Below, one piece after another: positions 10,130-18,268 of a stretch of 64,000 nt of DNA (position 1 is the first letter of the stretch; the number at the start of each line of letters is the position of its first letter). The stretch spans positions 59,620 to 123,619 of the forward strand of contig CAINDA010000034.1 in the NCBI GenBank assembly GCA_903847205.1, in the 5' to 3' direction. This DNA comes from an uncultured Bacteroidota bacterium (lineage in GTDB: Bacteria > Bacteroidota > Bacteroidia > 2-12-FULL-35-15). A program made the translations under genes and the position numbers. Under the pieces are notes generated by a model that saw only the letters and a program-made list of their open reading frames with translations, did not search any database and had not been told where the DNA came from.

Positions 10130-11914
10130 TTATTTATTAAGGATTAATTTTTTTGTTATTGTTCCTTTTTCGGTTTGTATCTGCACAAAATAAATACCTG
10201 TCTGCATTTCTTCTTTTTCTATTATCAGCTCTTTGCCTGTGAAGTTTATTGATTTAATTTCTTTGCCGAGTACATCAACAATTTTTATTGTTGTGTTTTT
10301 TTGTTCTTGTGCAAATGCAATATTTGTTTGAGAGGTAAAAGGGTTAGGTGAAATGGAAATTATTAAATTTTTAGAAACATCAATTATAGAGTTAGGTAGT
10401 GGAAAAATGTAATTGATGGGATGGCAAACTGAATCTGAACCACAGGCATTTGTTACTTTTAGGCAAATCAAATATGATGCACTATCAACTAAATATTGAT
10501 GATAAGGGGATTGCGATGTACTTGTATGTCCATCACCAAAATCCCAAAACCAAGTTGTTGCCCAAGTTGAATTATCTTGAGCTCCAAAATTATAATTAGG
10601 ATATCCAGTACTAAAATTTGCCTTTGGAGGGATACATCCGCAGGCATCATAGCTTGTGTCGTTTACATTAGAAATTAAAAAATAAGATTGAGCAACATTT
10701 GTATATGTCTGATGCTGAAATGAGCAATTAAGATTTGTAGATGCAGAAGCTGGAAATTGGACGGCAGGAAACGTATAAGTGCTTGCATTACATGAAAAAC
10801 TGCCAAGACTATCTGTTTTCAATAAATATACATCTGATTGACCAACACTAAAACTTTTTGTATAACCTGCTAATACAACTCCATTATCCTTGGTTGAAAC
10901 TAAGTCGTTAATACCATCATCAGATATACCGCCAATTTTTTTTGCCCAAATAATATTATCTGATGAATTAGTTTTAGATAAAAGAATATCACCTAGGTAA
11001 GTTGAGCTTAGAAATAAACTATTATTTATTCTTGGTTCTGCAAATCGCCAATTCCAGTACGTATTAATCGAGTAATTATATCGAATACCAGTAGAAGTGG
11101 TTGTGCCGCTTGTATCGAATTCTATTAAATCTAAATTGCTGCCATCCTGAAAACTTAACATCATGTTTCGATTATATGTTTCTTCAATTGATAATGCTGA
11201 AATGATATAGCTCGTGTACATTCCTGTTGATGAAAAAGATTTAGTCCAAACACCGCTGCCATTTTTTAGAAATTTTGATACTATTATAGCTCGTGAACTA
11301 GGTCCGTAACGATAAGAGCCGAGCGCAAAAAAACTCGAATCTACCGTTGATTGAGCTATGTCGTCCACCTCCGGATAGTTTTGGGTTGTACCCAATGGAA
11401 AAATTGATTGATTCCAAACTACCGCTCCTGCATTATTAATTTTCGCTAATAAGGCCGTGCTTCCATAATCGGTTCCGCCGACAATATATCCGCTGCCATC
11501 AATATCTTCACGCACGCAGTTAAAATAATGTATATTAAAAAAACCATAACTGTTTTGCCAAACAATATTTCCAGAAGCGTCTAACTTTATTATAAATGGA
11601 CTATCATTTCCGTTTAACCATTCGGTTTCACCTACTATAACATAATTGCCATCATGGGTTTGAATAATATCTCGTGCTCCACGGTAATTAATAACCTTTG
11701 ACCAAATTTTATTTCCCAGAGAATCTGTTTTTATTAAATATGTGCTATTATAATTGGCAATAGAAAGAATAATGAATCCTTTATCACTTGTTTGTTTTAC
11801 TTTATTTCCAACCTCGGCTACGTAAGTACCGAAAGTTTTTTGAAATATATTTTGTGCTTTGCAACCCAAGAATGAGAATGTTATTATAGTTGTAAATAAT
11901 AAGAGCTTTTTCAT
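10130..11914 (-). CDS. Secreted beta-propeller-like protein with PKD domain and T9SS sorting domain
   Basis: A 594-residue protein with a lipoprotein-like or secretory N-terminus (MKKLLLFTTIITFSFLGCKAQ; the Cys at 18 could be a lipobox cysteine, though LGCKAQ also fits signal peptidase I). Residues about 25-380 hold repeats with LIKTDSLGNKIWSK and DKGFIILS, as in quinoprotein-like propellers. Residues about 425-500 are a PKD domain (WFWDFGDGHTSTSQSPYHQY). The end is a T9SS sorting domain (ISISPNPFTSQTNIAF to TKKLILNK), nearly identical in its last part to that of 6282-8705, suggesting domain shuffling. Confidence 0.86.
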   Translation of the reverse strand: MKKLLLFTTIITFSFLGCKAQNIFQKTFGTYVAEVGNKVKQTSDKGFIILSIANYNSTYLIKTDSLGNKIWSKVINYRGARDIIQTHDGNYVIVGETEWLNGNDSPFIIKLDASGNIVWQNSYGFFNIHYFNCVREDIDGSGYIVGGTDYGSTALLAKINNAGAVVWNQSIFPLGTTQNYPEVDDIAQSTVDSSFFALGSYRYGPSSRAIIVSKFLKNGSGVWTKSFSSTGMYTSYIISALSIEETYNRNMMLSFQDGSNLDLIEFDTSGTTTSTGIRYNYSINTYWNWRFAEPRINNSLFLSSTYLGDILLSKTNSSDNIIWAKKIGGISDDGINDLVSTKDNGVVLAGYTKSFSVGQSDVYLLKTDSLGSFSCNASTYTFPAVQFPASASTNLNCSFQHQTYTNVAQSYFLISNVNDTSYDACGCIPPKANFSTGYPNYNFGAQDNSTWATTWFWDFGDGHTSTSQSPYHQYLVDSASYLICLKVTNACGSDSVCHPINYIFPLPNSIIDVSKNLIISISPNPFTSQTNIAFAQEQKNTTIKIVDVLGKEIKSINFTGKELIIEKEEMQTGIYFVQIQTEKGTITKKLILNK

Positions 11915-12039
11915 TTGTTTAATTATTAATAAAAATTTCCAACCTCAAAATACTCTATTTAATTCATATTCCTTCAAAAATTTTATAACCCCGGCAGGCT
12001 CAAAACCCCAAAGCCGGCCGGGATTAAAAAAGCAAATTA

Positions 12040-12942
12040 CTAAATTTTTTCCATTAAAATATCGAAATGATTATCATGTCCGCTTACAATCTGCACCGAT
12101 GAAATATTGTCTTTATAAGTCGGCGCTTTTATGGTAAGTACTGCTGTTCCGGCGCGAATCTGGTCAATAGTAATAAATCCGTTTTCGTCGGAGTTTCCTG
12201 TTTTTTTAGTGCAGCTTAAAGAAGCATCGGCATCAGCCACTGCTGAATTATCAGCTTTGTTTTTTGCAGTTGCGCTAAAAGTGGTATGATGCACATTTAC
12301 GGGCGGCGGGGTGCTGTTTGCAATAAGCTGATTATAAAAATCGGGATTGCTTATTTTATACTTCCGTGCCAGCAGGCGAAGCTGGGCTATATTATCCATT
12401 TGTTTTTTAATATTTGCTTTAAAACTTTTACGCTGTGCCGGGGTTCCTTGCTGTACTGCAGTTGAAGTACCTTGTGTAGAAATGAAAGTTGAAATTAATT
12501 GCTGCAGCTTATTTAAATCATCTTGTATAACATAATCGGGATTGAGCCCGGTAATATTATCTGTCAGCAGCTGCCATGCAGCCTGTGCCATATCAGATGA
12601 ATCGGTGTCGGTAGCTTTTGAATAATCAGTTTCGCTGATATGCAGTTTTGCTGCTTCTATCGGTTTGGCGGTTTCATTAAAATAAACCATTGCATAGCCC
12701 GACAGCAGTGATGCCATTTGCGCCATTTTATTTTTTGCCGCTACTTTTTCGGCATTATAGCCGCTATTATCTACAATAAGCAAGGCAGCCAATTCATTAA
12801 TTGGTATTAATGCTGCTTTAAATTTTGCTTTCTGTGCCATATAAGCTGCATTGCCTGCATAAATGGCTGCATTTTCGGGTTTGTCCTGAAATGAATCAAA
12901 TGTGTTAAACATTTTTCTTTTTGAGTCGTCTCTTAAATCCAT
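12040..12942 (-). CDS. Hypothetical protein: helical N-terminal region plus carboxypeptidase-regulatory-like C-terminal domain
   Basis: A 300-residue protein without signal peptide. Residues 1-200 are Ala/Lys-rich and helical with no recognised family. Residues about 215-300 look like a carboxypeptidase-regulatory-like beta-sandwich (HTTFSATAKNKADNSAVADADASL to GFITIDQIRAGTAVLTIKAPTY). It follows, on the same strand, a heptad-repeat ORF (13030-13506). A comparable arrangement is seen at 33.3-34.4 kb, where a 21-bp-repeat ORF precedes a helical-plus-FN3 protein. Function unknown. Confidence 0.75.
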   Translation of the reverse strand: MDLRDDSKRKMFNTFDSFQDKPENAAIYAGNAAYMAQKAKFKAALIPINELAALLIVDNSGYNAEKVAAKNKMAQMASLLSGYAMVYFNETAKPIEAAKLHISETDYSKATDTDSSDMAQAAWQLLTDNITGLNPDYVIQDDLNKLQQLISTFISTQGTSTAVQQGTPAQRKSFKANIKKQMDNIAQLRLLARKYKISNPDFYNQLIANSTPPPVNVHHTTFSATAKNKADNSAVADADASLSCTKKTGNSDENGFITIDQIRAGTAVLTIKAPTYKDNISSVQIVSGHDNHFDILMEKI

Positions 12943-13029
12943 GTTTTCTTTCTGTTTTTTAGATTAGTATTAGTTTAATTTATTTGGGTTTTGATTTTTA
13001 TCTTGAATAAATTCATATCTCTTTCTTTT

Positions 13030-13506
13030 TTAGCTGCCAGCTCTGATATTTACATGAGAAAGGCCGGAATTGACATCAGCAGACATGTTATCAGCATCAG
13101 CAGCCATGGAATTGATAGCAGTGGTCATGGAATTGATAGCAGCAGCCGTGATATTAACATCAGCAGTCCTGTTATCTGTATCAGCAGCCTTGGTATTGAT
13201 GTCAGCAGCTGTGTTATTGACTTCAGCAGTCCTGTTATCAGCATCAGCAGCCCTGGAATTGATGTCAGCAGCCGTGTTATTGATTCCGGCAGTTATGTTA
13301 TTGAGATCAGCTTTAATAATCAGGTAAACCACAGATAAAATATTAGCTGCAGCACTGCTTAAATTTTGTGCAGCTGCATTTTTTTCAGAATAAGTTTTAA
13401 AAGGGAGGTTTTCGACCGTCGGAAAACAGGTTTTGTTTTTCTTGAAACAGGCTCTAAACAAGCTTTTACCGTATGTTTTGGTTATTGTACCGATGCTTTT
13501 CATCAA
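13030..13506 (-). CDS. Possible heptad-repeat protein (21-bp tandem repeats)
   Basis: A 158-codon frame starting MMKSIGTITKTYGKSLFRA. From about residue 70 it consists of about 12 seven-residue repeats of the type NNTAADI, NSRAADA, DNRTAEV, encoded by imperfect 21-bp DNA repeats. The hydrophobic positions (Ala and Ile/Val) every seven residues would suit a coiled coil. Because the repeat length is a multiple of three, the plus strand is also open here (12991-13338), so coding potential cannot be proved from openness. The minus frame is preferred because it has a non-repetitive N-terminus of 60-70 residues and points the same way as 12040-12942. Confidence 0.45.
   Translation of the reverse strand: MMKSIGTITKTYGKSLFRACFKKNKTCFPTVENLPFKTYSEKNAAAQNLSSAAANILSVVYLIIKADLNNITAGINNTAADINSRAADADNRTAEVNNTAADINTKAADTDNRTADVNITAAAINSMTTAINSMAADADNMSADVNSGLSHVNIRAGS
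13059..13330. repeat. 21-bp tandem repeat tract
   Basis: About 12 imperfect copies of a 21-bp unit containing the word TCAGCAGCC/TCAGCAGTC followed by a TTATTGAT- or TTATCA-type half. Both strands are open through the tract. Such arrays vary in copy number by slippage. This one lies in the frame of the possible heptad-repeat protein. Confidence 0.8.
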
Positions 13507-13705
13507 TACAAAGATAATGCTGTAAATTAAATGAGCAAGTAAAGAATGGAATTAAATTTGGCTCATCGGAAATTAAACTTATTTCAAGGAAATTTTGAAA
13601 GCTTTGGTCTGTAAAAAAACGAAATTTTCAAATCCGGCGCCCAAGATAGCATATTGATTGTTCCTGAAACTTGATTTAAATCATGTTTTGAAAATAAAAG
13701 ATGAC

Positions 13706-14060
13706 TGACACTAATTTCACGAATTATAACCAATAAACCTCACCCTAACCCTCTCCTTGAAAAAAAAGAGAGGGCATCAGCAGTAAAAACAAAAAACCCT
13801 CTCCTTTTTCAAGGAGAGGGCAGGGTGAGGTAAAAAATAATCCGTGAAATTTGTGGCCGAATAACTCTTTAAACACAAAACAAAAACCCTCTCCTTTTTC
13901 AAGGAGAGGGCAGGGTGAGGTTAAAAAGGGCTGGTGAGGATAAAAATAATTCGTGAAATTAGTGTCCTTAAAATAACTCTTAAAACACAAAACAAAACCC
14001 TCTCCTTTTTTTCAAGGAGAGGGCAGGGTGAGGTTAAAAATAATTCGTGAAATTTGTGGC
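13706..14060. repeat. Cluster of palindromic dispersed repeats (CCCTCTCC...GGAGAGGG)
   Basis: Three direct copies of a ~90-110-bp unit (hairpin at about 13797-13820, 13887-13910 and 13998-14023) each contain the palindrome ACCCTCTCC-TTTTTCAA-GGAGAGGG, then CAGGGTGAGGT, then AATTCGTGAAATT. A fourth, inverted partial copy (about 13706-13774) starts with the complementary AATTTCACGAATTAT and CCTCACCCTAACCC words, so the whole cluster can fold on itself. This fills most of the 13507-14071 gap. I see no gene in it; the open frame across it is an artefact of the palindrome. Confidence 0.85.
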
Positions 14061-14071
14061 AAACCAATCTG

Positions 14072-16588
14072 CTACCTAATCATATTAATTTTCTTCACAG
14101 TTTTTTCATTACCGGCAGCTATTTCAATAAAATAAATACCTGCAGCCTCTTGTTTTATATCAATAGGATAAAGCCCTTCCGCAGCATTCTGAAATGTTTT
14201 TAATAACACAACAGAGCCCAGCACATTCATCACTTTAACAGTTACAGCATCAGCAGAAGCATTTTTTACAGCAATATTAAATTCACCGTTTCCGGGATTA
14301 GGATAAATGCTGCATACCGCACTAAAATCAACAGCAGGAATAGATAAAGCACTGTTTGCTAAATTAATATTATCAATATAAATGTTCTGGCCGTAGTCGC
14401 TTTTGTTTTCAAAAGCTATCCTGACAGCAGCCTGCCCGGCATAGTTATCTAAATTAACATAGTCAGTGCGCCATTGTGATGCAGTGGGTGTAAATGCATT
14501 GGTTGTATTAGGTGCTGTAGCCAGGGCTGCACCGGCTTTTGCGTAAATAGTAGTCCAGTCGGTGCCGCAGTCATTGCTGACATCTATTTTTAATGAATCA
14601 AACGTATTGGCATCATAACAGGCATAAGCAACATCAAACGAAAGTGAAATCGGCGGCAGAACAGCCGATAAATTCAAATATCCCGAATAAATAAAATCGC
14701 TCTGCCCCACAATATTATTTGAGAAATTATCCATTTTTGCAGATGAAGTGCTTGTGCCGAAACCGCCGGCAGTAGTCACTTTTGTCCATGTAGCATTTGC
14801 ATCAGGGTTGCCGATGGCCCAGTTTGTTACCGGAAAAGCAGTTTGAAAATCCTCGGTCTGAGGTAAATTAACAATTGGGGAGGCTGTAATTACTGAAAAA
14901 GTACTCACCGAAGTATCATTAGGAGTATCCTGTTCCGTACTGTCATTCGGCAGGGTGGTATATGCTGTGAATGTATGATTGCCAACCGATAAGCCGGTTA
15001 TAGAAGCAATAGTAACCGCTGCAGAAGCATTAGTGCTCAAAGAGCCTGTCCAGTGATAAGTATGAACAGTATCATTATCAATTTTATAATTGATAACACA
15101 CTTAATTAAAGTATCTGCACCGAAGTTGTGAATCATTAAAGCCGGAACAATAAAAGTATTACAGCTCGAATATGCATTGGCCGGTGCGCTGATAGACTGA
15201 ACACCTGCATCGAAAGCAAAAGCAGGCGGGCCGCTGTAAGGATCATAACCGTTTAAAGTAGTATCCCCGATACTGTTCGGATCTAACCATACTTTTAACT
15301 GAGTAGAGCTGGTACCGCCTCCCAGCCATGAAGTTGCAAACTTGCCGTAATTATCATGCATATTTGGAGCTGTTGCACCGCAGGCAGAAGGCCCGCCGAA
15401 TAACTGCCCTACTATGCGGTGATTCTGGTCAAACAGCGGTGAGCCTGATGAACCTGGCTCGGTGCAGGCTGTAGTCCATTGCCCAACCTGCCAGGTATCT
15501 GCCGATGGCGACCCGAAAGTTGCAGTACTTACTGCATTTAAGGCTTCCGATATTTTTTTAATATCTCCGCTCGGGTGATGAATGCCTGTAACTGAAGATG
15601 CTGCCACATTCACATTCGACCAGCCGTTAAAATAAGGAGTATAAGCTGCAGGTACAGTTCCGCCGACTAAACCGCCTGTAATTTCAACCAGACAAAAATC
15701 AGAAGCTGCATTGCGCGCTCTCAGTGTGGATGTACTCAGCGACTGCGTTGTTGAAGGCGATGTTCCCGGATTAGTACAGCCAGGAGCTTCCCAGTTAAAC
15801 CTGAAAACCCAGGTAGCCATATCATTTGAGGTAGAGCAGTGATTGGCGGTTAAAACATAAGGCTTTGCATCCTGAGGCACATCATTAATCAATGAACCCG
15901 AGCAAAACTCGCTTCCGCCGACAACTAAACATACTACACCGCGTTTTTCATTCTGCCAGTTCGCCCCAAGCGGACAGTTTACATTCACCTGGCAGCTGCC
16001 CGCGCCCCCGAACGATTTTTCGGCAAACTCTTTAACACCCCTGTAGCCGTGCGTTACACGGAACAAGTTCAAACGACCTGTATTTGCAACACCTGCAGGT
16101 TCGTAATATTCAATTACAAGCGCATCACCGGGAATTAAATCAGTTGCAAAAGCATTGCTGGCATCATTATTTTTATTGGTAAACGCACCGTAAACGAACT
16201 TTTTATCAGCTGTATAAACAAACAGTTTCCCTCCTTCCGGAAGAAAATAATCATCAAATGCTAAATTGAGCGACAGTGCCCCAGCCGATTTTAAACCCAG
16301 CTGCCACAATCTGCCGCCATCCGGCAAAGCCGTCCAAACGCCTGAATTATTTAAATTATAATTTACAAAATGATTGAACCCAAACCTAAAAGGGCCTTTG
16401 CTCAAATCATTCACAGCATCTTCCGCAATAAGCGCCTGCAGATCAAATGCCGGCATATTTTCAAACTTAAAAAGAGCAGTACCCTGAAAATGTTTATCGA
16501 AACTAATCGGCATACCACTCTGGCTGAGCTGTGCGAATGATGCGCGGCTAATCAGCAATGCAAATAAAATAAATGATTTTGTCTTCAT
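14072..16588 (-). CDS. Secreted trypsin-like (lysyl endopeptidase-type) serine protease with T9SS sorting domain
   Basis: An 838-residue protein with signal peptide (MKTKSFILFALLISRASFA). Residues about 195-450 are an S1-family serine protease domain close to lysyl endopeptidases: the His box is VLTANHCS (His250), an Asp is in ASDFCLVEI near residue 300, and the nucleophile is Ser381 in TEPGSSGSPLFD. The N-terminal ~190 residues are probably a propeptide. Downstream come CARDB-like beta domains (about 470-570), a jelly-roll or MAM-like domain (about 580-750, VSNDCGTDWTTIY) and a sorting domain (IYPNPGNGEFNIAV to KTVKKINMIR). It should be exported by T9SS and cleave extracellular proteins. The lysine preference is inferred from family resemblance only. 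Confidence 0.9.
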   Translation of the reverse strand: MKTKSFILFALLISRASFAQLSQSGMPISFDKHFQGTALFKFENMPAFDLQALIAEDAVNDLSKGPFRFGFNHFVNYNLNNSGVWTALPDGGRLWQLGLKSAGALSLNLAFDDYFLPEGGKLFVYTADKKFVYGAFTNKNNDASNAFATDLIPGDALVIEYYEPAGVANTGRLNLFRVTHGYRGVKEFAEKSFGGAGSCQVNVNCPLGANWQNEKRGVVCLVVGGSEFCSGSLINDVPQDAKPYVLTANHCSTSNDMATWVFRFNWEAPGCTNPGTSPSTTQSLSTSTLRARNAASDFCLVEITGGLVGGTVPAAYTPYFNGWSNVNVAASSVTGIHHPSGDIKKISEALNAVSTATFGSPSADTWQVGQWTTACTEPGSSGSPLFDQNHRIVGQLFGGPSACGATAPNMHDNYGKFATSWLGGGTSSTQLKVWLDPNSIGDTTLNGYDPYSGPPAFAFDAGVQSISAPANAYSSCNTFIVPALMIHNFGADTLIKCVINYKIDNDTVHTYHWTGSLSTNASAAVTIASITGLSVGNHTFTAYTTLPNDSTEQDTPNDTSVSTFSVITASPIVNLPQTEDFQTAFPVTNWAIGNPDANATWTKVTTAGGFGTSTSSAKMDNFSNNIVGQSDFIYSGYLNLSAVLPPISLSFDVAYACYDANTFDSLKIDVSNDCGTDWTTIYAKAGAALATAPNTTNAFTPTASQWRTDYVNLDNYAGQAAVRIAFENKSDYGQNIYIDNINLANSALSIPAVDFSAVCSIYPNPGNGEFNIAVKNASADAVTVKVMNVLGSVVLLKTFQNAAEGLYPIDIKQEAAGIYFIEIAAGNEKTVKKINMIR

Positions 16589-16633
16589 ATTTGAGGTATT
16601 TAGTGTGATAATTTTTATTGTATTAGAAAGAAC

Positions 16634-16737
16634 ACTGTCCTTTCGATCGGAGTCGAGAACATGTGCCGGCTTCCTTCTTTCTTTTATCTATAACCAACCC
16701 TGTCAGTTCTACCGGAGTCTAGAACGTGTGCCGGCTT
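16634..16737. repeat. Two direct copies of a ~39-bp dispersed repeat
   Basis: Positions 16634-16672 and 16699-16737 share CGGAGTC-AGAAC-TGTGCCGGCTT with about eight mismatches over 39 bp. They occupy the gap between the protease and the dihydroorotase-like gene, close to the latter's stop codon at 16738. They resemble the CGGAGTCGAGAA-type intergenic repeats common in this phylum. Confidence 0.7.
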
Positions 16738-18036
16738 TTAATTCGCAGCCTGTTTTTTGATTGGCGCACTTTGGTTCAAATGCAGCTGCATTTTATTTAC
16801 AACACCAATTACTTTCCCTGTAAATTTTGTCCCTATAAACGGAGTGTTTGAAGATTTAGATTGGATATCTTTTTTCTCAAATACCCACTCTGCTGATGGA
16901 TCAAACATAGTGATGTTTGCAGGTTCTCCTTCAGCAATTTTAGGCTGCAGTAATTTCAATATATTGCGGGGATTAACAGTTATAGTTTTGATAATTGTTT
17001 CCAGTTTAACTGCTCCTTTATTGCTGTTAATCAAGCCGAATGCTGTTTCCAGACCAATCATACCGTTTGAAGCATAATCAAATTCTATGTCTTTTGATTC
17101 GATATCCTGAGGCCGGTGATCGCTGCTGACGGCATCAATTGTGCCTTCCGCAATACCTTTGCGCAAAGCTTCAATATCAGTTTTAGTGCGCAAAGGAGGA
17201 TTTAATTTGTAATTGCTGTCGAAGCCCATTAAAACAGAATCTTCCAAAGCAATGCTGTAGGCGTTTACAGATGCCGTAACTTTTAAACCTGCAGCTTTAG
17301 CCTGCTTAATAAGCTGCACAGACTTTTGTGTAGAGATATTTGCAATATGAATCGGTGACTTGGTGTATTCTGCCAAAAATATATTACGGGAAACCATCAG
17401 CTCTTCAGCAAGTGCTGGAATACCCTTTAAACCGAGCATTGTAGAAGTTATGCCTTCATTCATTTTACCTTCAAGCGAAACAGTTTTTTCATCACAGTGA
17501 GTAATAATTAAGCTGTCGAAATTCTGAGCATATAATAAAGCCCGCATCAACAGACCTGCATCCCCTATTGCTTTTTTATCGTCTGAAAACGCCACAGCGC
17601 CGGCCTGTTTCATATCATACATCTCCGAAATATCTTTTCCTTCTAGGCGGAAAGAGACTGTACCTATTGGATAAACATCTACTATTGCGCCGGCTGTTTT
17701 GTTTTTAATATATTCAACAGCCCCTTTAGAATCAATTGGAGGATTGGTGGATGAAACTGCTGCAACAGCAGTAAATCCGCCTGCAGCAGCAGCTTTTATC
17801 CCGGAGCTTAAATCTTCTTTATGTTCAAATCCGGGGTCGCAGAAGTTTACCTGCATATCCATCCAGCCTGCTGACAAATGAAGATTTTCTGCCTCAATTA
17901 CGTTAACATTTTTCGGTGCAGAAATTTTTGATTTTATGGATTTGATAATTCCGTTTTCAATTAATACATCCATTATTTTTCCGTTGTAAGGCGACACGGA
18001 ATCAATGATGTGAGCTGATTTGATGAGTATGTTCAT
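16738..18036 (-). CDS. Dihydroorotase-like amidohydrolase with degenerate metal site
   Basis: A 432-residue protein of the type I dihydroorotase family (pyrimidine biosynthesis, carbamoyl-aspartate to dihydroorotate). The overall fold is intact from MNILIKSAHIID to the C-terminal KFTGKVIGVVN. The metal-binding DxHxHxR-type motif reads DMQVNFCDPG here, so both His and the Arg are replaced. The HVAHVST-type motif reads HIANIST, with one His lost. TDHAPH reads SSDHRPQ, keeping the catalytic-position Asp. As in non-catalytic PyrC' proteins, it may act as a partner rather than an enzyme. I recall similar NFCDPG variants in other Bacteroidota, so this is probably an old family state rather than recent decay. 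Confidence 0.82.
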   Translation of the reverse strand: MNILIKSAHIIDSVSPYNGKIMDVLIENGIIKSIKSKISAPKNVNVIEAENLHLSAGWMDMQVNFCDPGFEHKEDLSSGIKAAAAGGFTAVAAVSSTNPPIDSKGAVEYIKNKTAGAIVDVYPIGTVSFRLEGKDISEMYDMKQAGAVAFSDDKKAIGDAGLLMRALLYAQNFDSLIITHCDEKTVSLEGKMNEGITSTMLGLKGIPALAEELMVSRNIFLAEYTKSPIHIANISTQKSVQLIKQAKAAGLKVTASVNAYSIALEDSVLMGFDSNYKLNPPLRTKTDIEALRKGIAEGTIDAVSSDHRPQDIESKDIEFDYASNGMIGLETAFGLINSNKGAVKLETIIKTITVNPRNILKLLQPKIAEGEPANITMFDPSAEWVFEKKDIQSKSSNTPFIGTKFTGKVIGVVNKMQLHLNQSAPIKKQAAN

Positions 18037-18050
18037 GCTATGTTTATTTT

Positions 18051-18260
18051 ACCGCAGATTACACAGATTTTCACAGATTATTAATGTTTTCTCTGTATTA
18101 AAGCGACTGTTTTTTATTTCACAGATTACAAAAGCACATCCGATAATTGCATAAGATAAATCATTTAAAGTTTTATCCTTGCTAATCTGTGTCATCTTTA
18201 ATGATTCTTTCGGGTTACAAAATTAAATTTTATCTGTGTTAATCAGTGTAATCTGTGGTG
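18051..18260. repeat. Inverted dispersed repeat (CAGATTACAC...GTGTAATCTG)
   Basis: The gap between two minus-strand genes begins with ACCGCAGATTACACAGATT (18051-18069) and ends with GTGTAATCTGTGGT (18246-18259), which are inverted copies with one or two mismatches. CACAGATTA words recur inside. This is the AATCTGTG-type intergenic repeat often found in bacterial genomes, and no gene is seen in it. Confidence 0.75.
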
Positions 18261-18268
18261 CTTCTTTT

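Noticed and set aside
12991..13338. Plus-strand ORFs over the 21-bp repeats (ISSPGIDVSS-type and an overlapping frame)
   Set aside because: Open only because the repeat length is a multiple of three; no unique domain and antisense to the better-supported minus-strand frame.
13745..13990. 81-codon minus-strand ORF
   Set aside because: Lies entirely within the palindromic repeat cluster and translates repeated TSPCPLLEKGEGF; not a gene.
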